Assembly: GCF_000024725.1 (NCBI RefSeq)
Contig: NC_013960.1
Coordinates: 1,903,501 to 1,967,500 of the forward strand
Origin: Nitrosococcus halophilus Nc 4
GTDB taxonomy: Bacteria; Pseudomonadota; Gammaproteobacteria; Nitrosococcales; Nitrosococcaceae
Length of the DNA: 64,000 nt
Direction: 5' to 3'
The translations under genes and the position numbers were made by a program. This document shows positions 33,345 to 43,009 of this stretch, piece by piece. Within the stretch, counting starts at the first letter, position 1. Each line of letters opens with the position of its first letter. A model generated the notes under the pieces. That model had not been told where the DNA came from and did no database searches. It saw only the letters and a program-made list of their open reading frames with translations.

Positions 33345-34775
33345 ATGGATATTAGCCGCTTAACTCGAATTTCAGCGTATGCGTGGCGTATCGACCCTCA
33401 CGGGGAGATGCGTGTGCCTAGCATCATCTATGCCAACGAAGACTTAATCCAGGCCATGGATGAGAAGGTCTATGAGCAGGTGCGGAACGTGGCTACCTTG
33501 CCGGGCATTGTGGAAGCGAGCTTTGCTATGCCTGATGCCCATTGGGGCTATGGATTTCCTATCGGCGGTGTAGCGGCCTTTGACCCGGCGCAAGGAGGAG
33601 TGATCTCGGCAGGTGGTGTGGGTTTTGATATTTCCTGTGGAGTCCGTACCCTCCACACGGGGCTCCGCCGGGAGCAGATTGAGGCGGTTAAAAGCTCCTT
33701 GGCTGACCGGCTGTACCATCAGATTCCTGCCGGCGTGGGGAGTAGGGGCGCTATCCATCTCAACGACCGGGAGATGAATGCCATGCTGGCCGGGGGAGCC
33801 CGGTGGGCGGTGGAGCGGGGCTACGGCCGTCCCGAGGATTTGGCGCGCATCGAAGAACAGGGCTGCATGCCGGGAGCGGTGCCCGATGAAGTCTCGGCCA
33901 AGGCCAAGAAGCGCCAGCAGGATGAAATGGGGACCCTAGGCTCAGGCAACCATTACCTGGAAGTTCAGCATGTGGTCGAAGTCTATGATCCAGAGACAGC
34001 CGCTGCCTTTGGCCTTTATGGGGGGGACATGGTGGTCACTATCCATTGCGGATCGCGGGGGCTAGGGCACCAAATCGGCACCGAATTTTTGAAGGATATG
34101 GCCATCGCCGCGCCTCGTTATGGGATTACGTTGCCGGATCGAGAATTGGCCTGTGCACCCATCCATTCTCCCTTGGGGGAGACCTATTTGGGGGCCATGC
34201 GTGCCGGGATTAATTGCGCTCTCGCTAATCGCCAGATCCTGACCCATCTGACCCGGCAAGTCTTTGCAGAAATCCTGCCGGAGGCGAATCTTACCCTCTT
34301 ATATGATGTGTCTCATAACACCTGCAAAGTGGAAGAGCATGTCATTGACGGCCAGCGCAAACGGCTTTTTGTCCATCGCAAGGGCGCCACGCGAGCCTAC
34401 GGGCCGGGGCATCCGGATTTGCCCGAGGCCCTGCGAGAGGTGGGACAGCCGGTCCTTATCGGAGGCTCCATGGGTACTAGTTCCCACATTTTGGTAGGGA
34501 CAAAGGAGACCGAAGCGCTGGCCTTCAGTTCCGCTTGCCACGGGGCCGGGCGGAGTATGAGTCGTCATGAGGCTAAACGCCGTTGGTACGGTCGGGAAGT
34601 GGTGGACCGGCTCGCGAAGCGAGGCATTCTTATCCGAAGTGCTTCTTACCGGGGCGTGGCGGAGGAAGCCCCGGATGCCTATAAGGATGTGGATGCGGTT
34701 GTAGATGCAGCCCATGAATCCGGTTTGGCCCGTAAGGTGGCCCGTCTTGAGCCTCTCATTTGTATCAAGGGGTAG
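33345..34775 (+). CDS. rtcB: RNA-splicing ligase RtcB
   Basis: A 476-residue RtcB, which joins RNA 2',3'-cyclic phosphate ends to 5'-OH ends using GTP and Mn2+. The motif GGVGFDISCGVR holds the Asp/Cys metal ligands; SGNHYLEVQHV, IHCGSRGLGHQ and DVSHNTCK give the His ligands; CHGAGRSMSRHEAK holds the His that takes GMP. Complete. The pairing with archease suggests a full tRNA/RNA repair function. Confidence 0.97.
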   Translation: MDISRLTRISAYAWRIDPHGEMRVPSIIYANEDLIQAMDEKVYEQVRNVATLPGIVEASFAMPDAHWGYGFPIGGVAAFDPAQGGVISAGGVGFDISCGVRTLHTGLRREQIEAVKSSLADRLYHQIPAGVGSRGAIHLNDREMNAMLAGGARWAVERGYGRPEDLARIEEQGCMPGAVPDEVSAKAKKRQQDEMGTLGSGNHYLEVQHVVEVYDPETAAAFGLYGGDMVVTIHCGSRGLGHQIGTEFLKDMAIAAPRYGITLPDRELACAPIHSPLGETYLGAMRAGINCALANRQILTHLTRQVFAEILPEANLTLLYDVSHNTCKVEEHVIDGQRKRLFVHRKGATRAYGPGHPDLPEALREVGQPVLIGGSMGTSSHILVGTKETEALAFSSACHGAGRSMSRHEAKRRWYGREVVDRLAKRGILIRSASYRGVAEEAPDAYKDVDAVVDAAHESGLARKVARLEPLICIKG

Positions 34776-34832
34776 GTAACAGTTAGCTGATTTGTTTCAA
34801 CTATTTTCAACACCAACCTAAAAGGTGATGCC

Positions 34833-35291
34833 ATGAATGTGAAAGACCTTATGATTAAGAATGTGGCCACTTGCGGTCCTGAGACGACTTTGGATACGGT
34901 GGCGTTGCTGATGTGGGATAAAGACTGTGGGTCGATTCCTATTGTTGATGGTGAAGGTGCGCTGATTGGGGTGATTACGGACCGGGATATTGCCATGGGG
35001 TGCGGGCTTAATCATAAAGCCCCTTGGGAAATTACCGCCAGGGAAGTTTGGAACAACAGGCAGGTTTTTACTTCTCATCCGGACGATGATATCCATACGG
35101 CCCTTCAGGCGATGTCAGAGCACCGTATCCGGCGGCTCCTGGTCACTGACGGCAATGGGCATCTGGAAGGTATTCTATCCGCAGACGATATTGTGGCTTG
35201 TTCTGAAAAAGGCATGAGTGGAAGGAGGGCTCCAGAGCTTTCCTATGATGACACCATGGGAATGCTTAAGACGGTGTGCATCCATCATTAA
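34833..35291 (+). CDS. CBS-domain pair protein
   Basis: A 152-residue protein of two CBS motifs: DLMIKNVATCGPETTLDTVA with GVITDRDIAM, and REVWNNRQVFTSHPDDDIHT with GILSADDIVA. CBS pairs bind adenine nucleotides and act as energy or redox sensors. AAAGGTGATGCC precedes the ATG; it follows rtcB by 57 bases and is ended by a terminator at 35440. Confidence 0.92.
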   Translation: MNVKDLMIKNVATCGPETTLDTVALLMWDKDCGSIPIVDGEGALIGVITDRDIAMGCGLNHKAPWEITAREVWNNRQVFTSHPDDDIHTALQAMSEHRIRRLLVTDGNGHLEGILSADDIVACSEKGMSGRRAPELSYDDTMGMLKTVCIHH

Positions 35292-35439
35292 AACAGACTA
35301 GTTTGGGGGCCTAAGAAAAATTGGCCTAAATCATGCCAATTAATGCGGTTTCTGGACTCTGTCTTTTAGAGCAAATCCCAAACCAGAAAAAATGCACGCT
35401 ATTGTTCAACTCCTAATTTACATACAGTGAATTACCCGA

Positions 35440-35470
35440 AGCCCGGTTCAGATGTTTGCCGGGCTTTTTA
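35440..35470 (+). terminator. Intrinsic terminator
   Basis: AGCCCGG (35440-35446) and CCGGGCT (35459-35465), loop of 12, then TTTTT. It closes the archease-rtcB-CBS unit. Confidence 0.8.
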
Positions 35471-35508
35471 TTTCCCTGTCCATCAGCATAGAGGGGTTAC
35501 TTTATTTT

Positions 35509-35703
35509 TTAGTCATTTTGCTTTACGTGATTGTCGGCCTCTCTTGATCTATTTTTATCGAGATTGTTAAGAAATTCCCTGAACCAGCGCGGATTAAAAA
35601 GGAGTATGTAAATCAAAAATAGCTCAGTCAACGGCAGGAATAAAGCGACATACTGTAGAACGATAATTCCCAAACAAATAATTAGACGAACATAGATATT
35701 CAT
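35509..35703 (-). CDS. Small hydrophobic membrane protein
   Basis: A 64-residue protein. Residues 3-36 are hydrophobic (RLIICLGIIVLQYVALFLPL, then FLIYILLF) and form one or two membrane helices; the C-terminus is charged (NLDKNRSREADNH). GAAGGGG precedes the ATG. No function can be assigned. Confidence 0.6.
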   Translation of the reverse strand: MNIYVRLIICLGIIVLQYVALFLPLTELFLIYILLFNPRWFREFLNNLDKNRSREADNHVKQND

Positions 35704-35797
35704 TTAGCGACCCCTTCTTTTTTCTGAAAGTGGTTATTCTCTGGTTCAAGGTTTTCTCTTGAAGGGACTTTAGGATCGGAAAAATATAGACTAATGT

Positions 35798-36256
35798 TTA
35801 GTAACCGCATTGTCTAGGTGTAACGATGATTTCACCGATAAACTGATCATTCTCCGCTCTAAAATCATAGCGGGCACAGACTCCATGGGCAAAGAAGAGT
35901 TTCATCCCTTGAGATCGGCAAGCTCGTCTGAGCACGATGGGGCGTATCTCCTCCATAAATCGATTCTTATCGAATAGTTCTGAAGGGGGAGTGGTTTTAA
36001 CGTAATGATAGATTAATTCTCCCTGTCTTCCTTCGACACTTCGAAGTTCTATTTCCGTTCCTACTTTTATGGGAAGCACCTGATTCATTTGCTCTGCCAC
36101 GACACTCAGCACCTCTGCGGATGATAATTCTTTCGGATCGACTGTTTCTCCGCTAGGAAGAACCACCTGCCTTGTTCCTAACCAATTCATTCTTATAGCG
36201 ATTACCACTATTATTAAAAAGAGAAGCAGTAGGGGATAGATCAAAATCTTTTTCAT
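35798..36256 (-). CDS. Hypothetical periplasmic protein
   Basis: A 152-residue protein with an N-terminal membrane anchor or signal (ILIYPLLLLFLIIVVIAI) and a soluble domain containing two Cys near the end (RRACRSQGMKLFF, GVCARYDF), which may form a disulfide in the periplasm, plus PRQCGY at the tail. I do not recognise the family. Separated from its neighbours by more than 90 bases on each side. Confidence 0.65.
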   Translation of the reverse strand: MKKILIYPLLLLFLIIVVIAIRMNWLGTRQVVLPSGETVDPKELSSAEVLSVVAEQMNQVLPIKVGTEIELRSVEGRQGELIYHYVKTTPPSELFDKNRFMEEIRPIVLRRACRSQGMKLFFAHGVCARYDFRAENDQFIGEIIVTPRQCGY

Positions 36257-36475
36257 GGAACGCGCGGTTTAGTTGTGGCTGTTCTAAGAAAGTTTAGTTT
36301 AGATCTGTTTCCAACTCATTCAGTATTGGATTACTGATTACCAATGGAATAGGTACTTATTAATCGATATGAGTTTGGCGTGGGGGTGTAAACTTGGAAT
36401 TTCCAAGTCTGGAATACTACCCGAAATGTTCATTTTTAATTTGTTGATATTGTCTTATACTGGTATATAAGAGCG

Positions 36476-37204
36476 GTGCATAAGAGCTTAGTGCAATTGA
36501 ACCCGATTCAAATTACAGTAAAGCGTATTATCGACTTGACTCATCCTATTTATGAGGGTATGCCCTATTGGCCTAAGGGTGCGCCGTTTCACATGATACA
36601 AAGGGCAGATTATGCCCGTGAGGGTTACCAGTTCTACCGTTACGAGATGGATGAGAATACGGGAACTCATATAGATGCTCCTGCTCATTTTTCCCTTGGT
36701 AAGCGCAGCATCGATGAGATCCCATGTGACCAATTATTGGTGCCAACAGTGGTGATGGATATCAAAGAAAAGGTACGGGAAGACCGAGATTATCGGCTTT
36801 CAATATTTGACGTGTATGCTTGGGAAGAACGATATGGCCAAATTCCACCGCAGTCACTAGCTATCCTGAATACCGGCTGGTGCAAGTATTTTAGTGAGCC
36901 TGATCGCTACCTCAGTAGAGATGAAAAAGGGATCATGCATTTTCCCGGTTTCAGTCGCGACAGTGCTGAACTATTGGTTCAGCGAGAGGTGGCCGGGATT
37001 GGCATTGATACGCCAAGTGTTGATTATGGAGCGTCTGTGGATTTCCCCGTCCATAGAGTGATGCTGGGAGCGAACCGGTACCAAATTGAAAACTTGGCGA
37101 ACTTAGATACTCTCCCAGCAACGGGAGCTTGTGTTTTTGTCGGTGTGCTGAAGGTTCGAAATGGCGTTGAGGCTCCAGCCAGGATCCTGGCACTGGTACC
37201 TTAG
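36476..37204 (+). CDS. Cyclase family protein (kynurenine-formamidase-like)
   Basis: A 242-residue metal-dependent hydrolase fold. The family motif HxGTHxDxPxHF appears as NTGTHIDAPAHF (the first His is Asn here), preceded by DLTHPIYEGMPYWP. Relatives hydrolyse arylformamides or isatin. GTG at 36476 is the listed start; a later start near IIDLTHP is possible. Stand-alone gene, so the substrate is open. A CCTTCTCCC/GGGAGAAGG hairpin follows. Confidence 0.87.
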   Translation: MHKSLVQLNPIQITVKRIIDLTHPIYEGMPYWPKGAPFHMIQRADYAREGYQFYRYEMDENTGTHIDAPAHFSLGKRSIDEIPCDQLLVPTVVMDIKEKVREDRDYRLSIFDVYAWEERYGQIPPQSLAILNTGWCKYFSEPDRYLSRDEKGIMHFPGFSRDSAELLVQREVAGIGIDTPSVDYGASVDFPVHRVMLGANRYQIENLANLDTLPATGACVFVGVLKVRNGVEAPARILALVP

Positions 37205-37222
37205 CTCAATAATATTCTTCTT

Positions 37223-37245
37223 CCTTCTCCCCTGGCGGGAGAAGG
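37223..37245. repeat. CCTTCTCCC/GGGAGAAGG palindrome
   Basis: Nine-base arms with loop CTGGC, followed by TGAGGATGAGGG. This is a widespread bacterial palindromic repeat; here it separates two convergent genes. Confidence 0.6.
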
Positions 37246-37270
37246 TGAGGATGAGGGTAGTCGTCGGAAA

Positions 37271-37954
37271 TCAAAATCGTCCGACAGGCAGCAGATACAA
37301 AGCTTGTTCGTTGGGGGGCATTTCTAGAATTCTGGCTACTTCTTTATCCTCAAAGGCCCCAATCACCACCGCGCCTAGGCCTAGGGAGATAGCTTGCAAC
37401 AGCACATTTTGGGCCGCGTGGCCTACTTCTATATGCATATAGCGTGCTCCCCGCTGGCCGTATTTACGAGCGGTGCGCTGTTCTACCCCAGAGAACACCA
37501 GCAGCGCCCCATTATGTCTAACCGGGTCCTGGCCCAAAGCGGCGCGGGCGAGTTGGTTCCGCCGGTCCTCAGTGGTAATCCGAAGCAGCGTGTGCTCATG
37601 GGGTTGATATTTGTATACCCCGGCCTCTAACTCCTGTGTCTGTCCTATAACGAGGTAGAGTTCCAAGGGATAGAGCGCGCCAGCGGAGGGGGCGGTGCGA
37701 AACCCCTGACCGTGGGTGACGCCTTGGGCTGCCCATAATAGCTGAGAGATTTCTTCCTTGCTTAAGGGCTGGCGACTGAGCTCTCGGATGGATCGCCGCT
37801 GCTGGAGGGCGGCCTCTACCGAGATTTTTCCCTCGTAGTGGGGCTGGGGCAGGGAGAGGGTCTCCGCTGGATCATTCATTGCCGCCACTCCATTGGTGGT
37901 GATCAAATCCGAGAACGCCAGGAGTAGAAACCGGGTCAGTTTTTTTCTGATCAT
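37271..37954 (-). CDS. SagB/ThcOx-type nitroreductase family oxidoreductase
   Basis: A 227-residue FMN-dependent oxidoreductase of the SagB type: RRSIRELSRQPLSKEEISQL, THGQGFRTAPSAGALYPLEL and HAAQNVLLQAISLGLGAV are the family signatures. The N-terminus (KKLTRFLLLAFSDLITTN) looks like a signal or anchor, unusual for a flavoprotein; ATG at the internal MNDPAETL would give a cytoplasmic form. No azole-peptide partners (SagC/SagD) are nearby. The gene begins 25 bases after the THUMP-like gene on the same strand. Confidence 0.85.
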   Translation of the reverse strand: MIRKKLTRFLLLAFSDLITTNGVAAMNDPAETLSLPQPHYEGKISVEAALQQRRSIRELSRQPLSKEEISQLLWAAQGVTHGQGFRTAPSAGALYPLELYLVIGQTQELEAGVYKYQPHEHTLLRITTEDRRNQLARAALGQDPVRHNGALLVFSGVEQRTARKYGQRGARYMHIEVGHAAQNVLLQAISLGLGAVVIGAFEDKEVARILEMPPNEQALYLLPVGRF

Positions 37955-37979
37955 TGGATATCCATTATTTGGCCTCAGA

Positions 37980-38516
37980 TCAGTCCAGTTTCAGCAGAGA
38001 ATAGCGCTGCAAGTCCTCCCGAGTCCACAAGGAGAGACCGGCCCTTTGGGCTACGGTTTCCACTGCGATAATAGCATCCGGGTCCTCAAAGATAATCTGG
38101 CCGGGAGTACCGGCTTCTTCTAATTGCTGCAATAGAAATTCGTCCAGGAATCGTTCTTCGTGGTGGCTGGAGAGGCGCCCCCGGAAGCCCCGGCGATGCA
38201 TGCGCACATGAAAAGAGTTGTTAGCCAGTTGCGGCAACCAGGAAATCACGGTCTCACGGGCCTTGGTCTCGAACTCTTCGGGTGTTTGAAAGAGAAAGGT
38301 GGTGGTCACCGGGATCACATGGCCCAAAATGTCACGCAAGGAAGGTTCAGCCGCTACCCGTTGATGGAGTTGCCCTAGGAATTCATGGATATCCGGCACT
38401 TCCAGCACCAATACATTGTAAAAATCGGTGCGGTGGACGCTGCCGAACTCCTGTAGGAGATCCTTGGCGAGATTATAAGCGCCGCTGGTGCTGACCACTA
38501 CGTTCCATTGTTGCAT
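37980..38516 (-). CDS. THUMP-domain-like protein
   Basis: A 178-residue protein. The segment FHVRMHRRGFRGRLSSHHEE, followed by FEDPDAIIAVETVAQRAGLS and a final LWTREDL, resembles the THUMP RNA-binding fold seen in tRNA-modifying enzymes, but there is no catalytic domain. It could deliver a tRNA or rRNA to a partner enzyme. It is probably co-transcribed with the SagB-type gene 25 bases downstream; why is not clear. Confidence 0.72.
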   Translation of the reverse strand: MQQWNVVVSTSGAYNLAKDLLQEFGSVHRTDFYNVLVLEVPDIHEFLGQLHQRVAAEPSLRDILGHVIPVTTTFLFQTPEEFETKARETVISWLPQLANNSFHVRMHRRGFRGRLSSHHEERFLDEFLLQQLEEAGTPGQIIFEDPDAIIAVETVAQRAGLSLWTREDLQRYSLLKLD

Positions 38517-38706
38517 CTCGTGGGTTCCTTGATTAATGTTTAATTCTTTGATTTATTTGTGTTCTTCGTGCCTTTGTGGTGAGTTCGTGAATTATTCTGG
38601 CTAAGCCCCTCAGTGAAATAGTTACCCTACCTAAGTTTATAGGTGATCGGGTTGGTAAAATCGACGGCTTTTAGCAGGTTTTTCCAGTTCATGCCTAGTC
38701 GAGATT

Positions 38707-41700
38707 CTAGTGACTGAAGCGGGCATCCCTGATGAGTTGCTGAATGATAGTGACCAGTTGAGAGCCTCCAATTGGTTTATGGTGCACTTGACAGTCGAAC
38801 TCTTTAGCTTCCTGTAACCAATCGGGTGAAGTATCCCCTGTCAAAATGATAGCGGGTATCCGGTGCCCTAGCAGGTGCCGCAAGTGCTGGATGACTTGAA
38901 CTCCTGTTTTGTCTCCAGGTAAGCGGTAGTCAGAGATAATCACTGCGGGGTGAATATCCCCTTTTTCCAGTTGCGCTAGGGCCTCATTGCCGTGAGTGGC
39001 GGTGGTGAGTTGGAAACCTGACATCTCCAAGTATAGGCGCAAGGCATCGCTAATAGCAGGATCGTCTTCAATAAGGAGAACCGGGGTATGAGACGGGCTG
39101 CTTTCTGTAGGCGGCTCCACCGGCGGGGATTCCCGAGGTTCCTCTTTGTTTTCTTTTGCCATGGGGACTTCAATGGCGAACATGGAGCCCTTTCCAGGGG
39201 TAGAACGGATATCCAGGGAGTGGTCCAAGAGATGGGCTAAGCGCTCAACGATGCTCAGACCCAGCCCTAGTCCCCTGCGTTGATCCCGGGCGGGATTATC
39301 GGCTTGGTAAAATTCTTGAAAAATGACTTTCAGTTGCTCTTGGGGAATGCCAATGCCCGTGTCCCACACTTCGATGCGCAGATTGGGGCTCCGGCGGCGG
39401 CAGCCGAGCAGAATCTTGCCTCGGTCTGTGTGCTTGATGGCGTTAGAGAGCAGATTTTCAAGGATCTGTTCTAACAGGATCCGATCGCTACAAATCATGA
39501 CCGAGCAGGGCACCATCCGTAAATTCAATCCCTTCTCCCGTGCGTGCAGCTCAAATTCATTGCGCAGGTAGTTGAGAAGGCTGGCTACGGGAAAGACAGT
39601 GAATTGGGGCTTGACCATACCGGCTTCAAGCTTGTTAATGTCGAGTAAGGTATTTAGCAAGTCCCCCATGTTCCTTAGAAGCGCTCCTTGCTGATCAATA
39701 AGTCTTCGGATTTCTGGATCTTTGAGCTTTTCCGTTAGGCTATCATTAAGAAAGCTGAGGGTTTGTAGCGGCTGGCGGAGGTCGTGGCTTGCGGTGGCGA
39801 GAAATTGTGATTTATGGATACTGGCCTGAACGGCCTTTTCCTTTGCCTCGCGCAGCGCGGTTTCGATTTCCTTTTCCTCAGTAATATCACGGGCAATGGC
39901 CACCGCCCCCATGATTTCACCGGTTTTGGTTTTTAGGGGGGCGGAGCTCACTTGTCGAGACCGCAACTGGCGGGTTTGGGGATGGCGTATGATTTCTTCC
40001 ACATGGGTGAGGGTTTCCCCCTGCAAGGAACGCCAAAGGGGCGCCTCCTCTAACGTCCGGGGTTGCCCCTCGGGGGTATAGATTTCTAGCCGGGACAGCC
40101 ATGCCGATAGGGGCTGATATAACGCTTCGGTGCGTTCCACGCCAAATGCCGTTGCCGCGGCCCTATTGGCTAGAGAAAGATGACCTTGGGCATCACAAAA
40201 CCAGACTTCGTCGCTAATGCCATCAATCAAGGTGCGCAATTTATCCCGCTCGCGCTCGATCTTGACCAGCAGCCGTTGCCGCTCATTCTCTATCTGTTTG
40301 CGCTGGGTGATGTCGATAAAGGTCACGACCACACCGCCGATGTGGTGCTCTTCCGTTTGGTAGGGCAGAATGCGTTGAATATACCAGCGATCCTCATCCG
40401 AATGGACCTCTTGCTCCATAGGTTTCAGATTTTCTAGCACGGTTGCAGCTTCTTTTAGCAGTGCTTCCCTATTGCTGAATTTATGCACGATATGGCTGAT
40501 GGGGCGACCGATGTCGGTCGGGATCAGGTTAAATAACTGGGTGATGGTGGGTGTATAGCGTTTGATCCGAAACTCCCGGTCCAGGAAAAGGGTGGTGATA
40601 TGGGGGCTTTGCAGGAGATTAGCCAGGTCGTTATTGGTGACTGTAAGCTCTTCTACCTTGTCTTGGAGCTGGCTGTTGACCGTATTCAGCTCTTCATTGA
40701 GGGATTGAAGTTCCTCCTTCGAGGTCTCCAGTTCCTCATTGGTGGACTGGAGTTCCTCATTCATGGACATAATTTCCTCGTTGGCGGCTTTTAACTCTTC
40801 ATTGGAGGTTTCTAGTTCCTCAATGGTGCTGTGCAGCTCCGTCTTGGTGGTTTTGAGCTCCTGTTCCAGATGCCGTATCAGCGTTTCTTCTGCCGCCGTG
40901 ACCTCGGTATTGTGCTCTTCCGTTAGCATCCGTTCGGGCTCTTCTTGGAAGCTGACCAGCAATAATTTCTCGGTGGTTTTCGGGATCTGAAGGGGCTTGA
41001 CCGTGATTTTTACCCGATGATAAGTGCCCTCAGCCCGAATATGGGCATTGGGGACGGTGATTTGCTGCTTCTCCTGGGTGGCCCGATGCAAGGCAGCGCG
41101 GAGTTTGAGGTGTAACCCCTCCCGAATCCTGGTGAGGAGGTCATCGGTCGGGATGCCGGTAGGTTGGCGAAGGTAGCGGTCGGTAGGGCCGTAAAAGTAC
41201 AGAACTCGATATTTCGGGTTTACCAGCACGGAGGCAGGGGCATAGTCTTCTAACAGCGCTTTTTGGGTGAGTTCGGCTAGGCGAGCAGCTTCTGAAGGTC
41301 TCGGCGGAGCAGGGGCATAAATATCACCTGTTTTGGACCCGGTGAAAGCAATTGGAAACTCAACAAGGTGATGCTGTATAGCCCCAATCCGCTGATAAAC
41401 CCGCCATTTCTTGGAAAGGGGCGTAAATAACCCTTCCTGGTGGCTAATGGTTTCGGTGCTGCCCAGGAACAGATAGCCCCCTGGGTTGAGGGCAAAGTGG
41501 AACAGGGCGATGAGTTTTTTCTGTATCTCCGCTTCGAGATAGATCAGCAGATTACGACAACTGATCAAGTCGAGCTTGGAAAAGGGGGGATCAGTAATCA
41601 AATTTTGCTCCGCAAATAGCACGGACTCGCGGATTGGCTTGTTAATCTGGTAGGTGTGATTCTCCTTAATGAAGAAGCGGCGCAGACGTTCGGATGAGAT

Positions 41701-42795
41701 GTCAGCGGCAATATTTTCGGGATAGATTCCGGTTCGAGCTATCTCCAAGGCCTCAGTGTCGATATCGGTAGCGAAGATCTGGAGCGGGCAGTTCTTTTTT
41801 GCTGCCTGGATTTGCTCAGTGAGCAGGATGGCGATGGAGTAGGGTTCTTCGCCGGTGGAGCAAGCCGGGACCCAAACCCGGATAGGCGCATCCACGCTTT
41901 TCTTTTGCACGAGCTTTGCGATCACCTGTTCTTCGAGAACCTTGAAGGCCTCCTCCTCGCGGAAAAAGCCCGTCACTCCGATCAGGAGATCCTTGAATAA
42001 TTGGGTGGCTTCGGTTGAATTGTCCCGTAGAAAGTTCAGGTAACGGGACATGTCCTCAATGTGATGAAGCCCCAAGCGCCGGTTGATACGGCGCAGCAAG
42101 GTGCCTTTCTTGTAATAGCGGAAGTCATACTTGGTCTTAGCGCGCAGCACGGATAGGATTGAATGCAGCGTATCGGCTATTTTTGAAGGTGCTTCCGTGG
42201 TTTTGCTTACTGTTTTGATATAGGCATGCTGGGTGTATTGGAGCAAGATCCCTGGCATATCCTCCACGGGCTGGATGAAATCGACCAAACCCGTGACAAT
42301 GGCGCTGCTCGGCATGCCCTCGTATTGGGCCGTTTTAGGATCCTGTACCATGACCATCCCGCCGTGGTTTTTAATCGCTTTTATTCCCAGGGCGCCGTCA
42401 CTTCCCGTCCCTGAGAGAATGATGCTAATCGCCTTTTCTTCTTGGTCTTCAGCTAGGGAGCGGAGGAAAAAATCAATGGGCATTCGGATGCCATGGCTTA
42501 AAACCGGTTCGCTCAGGTAGAGGAAGCGGTCACGAATGGCGATAAACTTGTTGGGCGGGATCGCATAGACTCGATTGACTTCCACTGGCATCTGGTCCTT
42601 CACCTGGACTACTTTCATCCGGGTGCATCGGGACAAAAGCTCTACTATCAGGCTCTCATGGGTGGGATCCAGATGCTGGATGAGTACGAAGGCCATGCCG
42701 CTATCATCCGGCAGAGTGTTGAAGAGCTGCTTGAGGGAGTCCAGCCCTCCTGCCGAAGCGCCGATCCCCACAATAGGGAAATCTGTCCGTTTCAT
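38707..42795 (-). CDS. CheB-CheR-PAS-histidine kinase-receiver hybrid
   Basis: A 1362-residue multi-domain signal protein. Order: CheB methylesterase (about 1-190; GIGASAGGLDSLKQ, IQHLDPTHES, GTGSDGALGIKAIKNHGG), CheR methyltransferase (about 210-480; GVTGFFREEEAFKVLEEQV, ACSTGEEPYSIAILL), a coiled coil rich in Glu (about 640-740), two PAS regions, a kinase with the phospho-His in ATASHDLRQPLQTL (about 1003), ATPase motif NLLSNAIKHTDRGKI (about 1115), and a receiver with VIISDYRLPGD (Asp near 1288). There are no chemoreceptor or flagellar genes here, so it probably runs a non-flagellar pathway. An octanucleotide repeat lies 33 bases before its ATG. Confidence 0.95.
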   Translation of the reverse strand: MKRTDFPIVGIGASAGGLDSLKQLFNTLPDDSGMAFVLIQHLDPTHESLIVELLSRCTRMKVVQVKDQMPVEVNRVYAIPPNKFIAIRDRFLYLSEPVLSHGIRMPIDFFLRSLAEDQEEKAISIILSGTGSDGALGIKAIKNHGGMVMVQDPKTAQYEGMPSSAIVTGLVDFIQPVEDMPGILLQYTQHAYIKTVSKTTEAPSKIADTLHSILSVLRAKTKYDFRYYKKGTLLRRINRRLGLHHIEDMSRYLNFLRDNSTEATQLFKDLLIGVTGFFREEEAFKVLEEQVIAKLVQKKSVDAPIRVWVPACSTGEEPYSIAILLTEQIQAAKKNCPLQIFATDIDTEALEIARTGIYPENIAADISSERLRRFFIKENHTYQINKPIRESVLFAEQNLITDPPFSKLDLISCRNLLIYLEAEIQKKLIALFHFALNPGGYLFLGSTETISHQEGLFTPLSKKWRVYQRIGAIQHHLVEFPIAFTGSKTGDIYAPAPPRPSEAARLAELTQKALLEDYAPASVLVNPKYRVLYFYGPTDRYLRQPTGIPTDDLLTRIREGLHLKLRAALHRATQEKQQITVPNAHIRAEGTYHRVKITVKPLQIPKTTEKLLLVSFQEEPERMLTEEHNTEVTAAEETLIRHLEQELKTTKTELHSTIEELETSNEELKAANEEIMSMNEELQSTNEELETSKEELQSLNEELNTVNSQLQDKVEELTVTNNDLANLLQSPHITTLFLDREFRIKRYTPTITQLFNLIPTDIGRPISHIVHKFSNREALLKEAATVLENLKPMEQEVHSDEDRWYIQRILPYQTEEHHIGGVVVTFIDITQRKQIENERQRLLVKIERERDKLRTLIDGISDEVWFCDAQGHLSLANRAAATAFGVERTEALYQPLSAWLSRLEIYTPEGQPRTLEEAPLWRSLQGETLTHVEEIIRHPQTRQLRSRQVSSAPLKTKTGEIMGAVAIARDITEEKEIETALREAKEKAVQASIHKSQFLATASHDLRQPLQTLSFLNDSLTEKLKDPEIRRLIDQQGALLRNMGDLLNTLLDINKLEAGMVKPQFTVFPVASLLNYLRNEFELHAREKGLNLRMVPCSVMICSDRILLEQILENLLSNAIKHTDRGKILLGCRRRSPNLRIEVWDTGIGIPQEQLKVIFQEFYQADNPARDQRRGLGLGLSIVERLAHLLDHSLDIRSTPGKGSMFAIEVPMAKENKEEPRESPPVEPPTESSPSHTPVLLIEDDPAISDALRLYLEMSGFQLTTATHGNEALAQLEKGDIHPAVIISDYRLPGDKTGVQVIQHLRHLLGHRIPAIILTGDTSPDWLQEAKEFDCQVHHKPIGGSQLVTIIQQLIRDARFSH

Positions 42796-42827
42796 GGGTT
42801 TACCTGGGGCAGTAGGATTAAGCTGCT

Positions 42828-43009
42828 GGTGCTTTGGTGCTTTGGTGCTTTGGTGCTTTGGTGCTTTGGTGCTTTGGTGCTTTGGTGCTTTGGTGCTTTG
42901 GTGCTTTGGTGCTTTGGTGCTTTGGTGCTTTGGTGCTTTGGTGCTTTGGTGCTTTGGTGCTTTGGTGCTTTGGTGCTTTGGTGCTTTGGTGCTTTGGTGC
43001 TTTGGTGCT
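42828..43009. repeat. Octanucleotide tandem repeat, about 22 copies
   Basis: GGTGCTTT (AAAGCACC on the minus strand) is repeated 22 times without error from 42828 to 43003, then GGTGCT. It lies just upstream of the CheB/CheR kinase start. No frame of the minus strand has a stop inside the repeat. An ATG at 43033 on the minus strand reads through it and stops at 42818; one unit more, or two fewer, would put that ATG in frame with the kinase. Confidence 0.97.

Noticed and set aside
42828..43009. CRISPR array
   Set aside because: The units are 8 bp and contiguous with no spacers.
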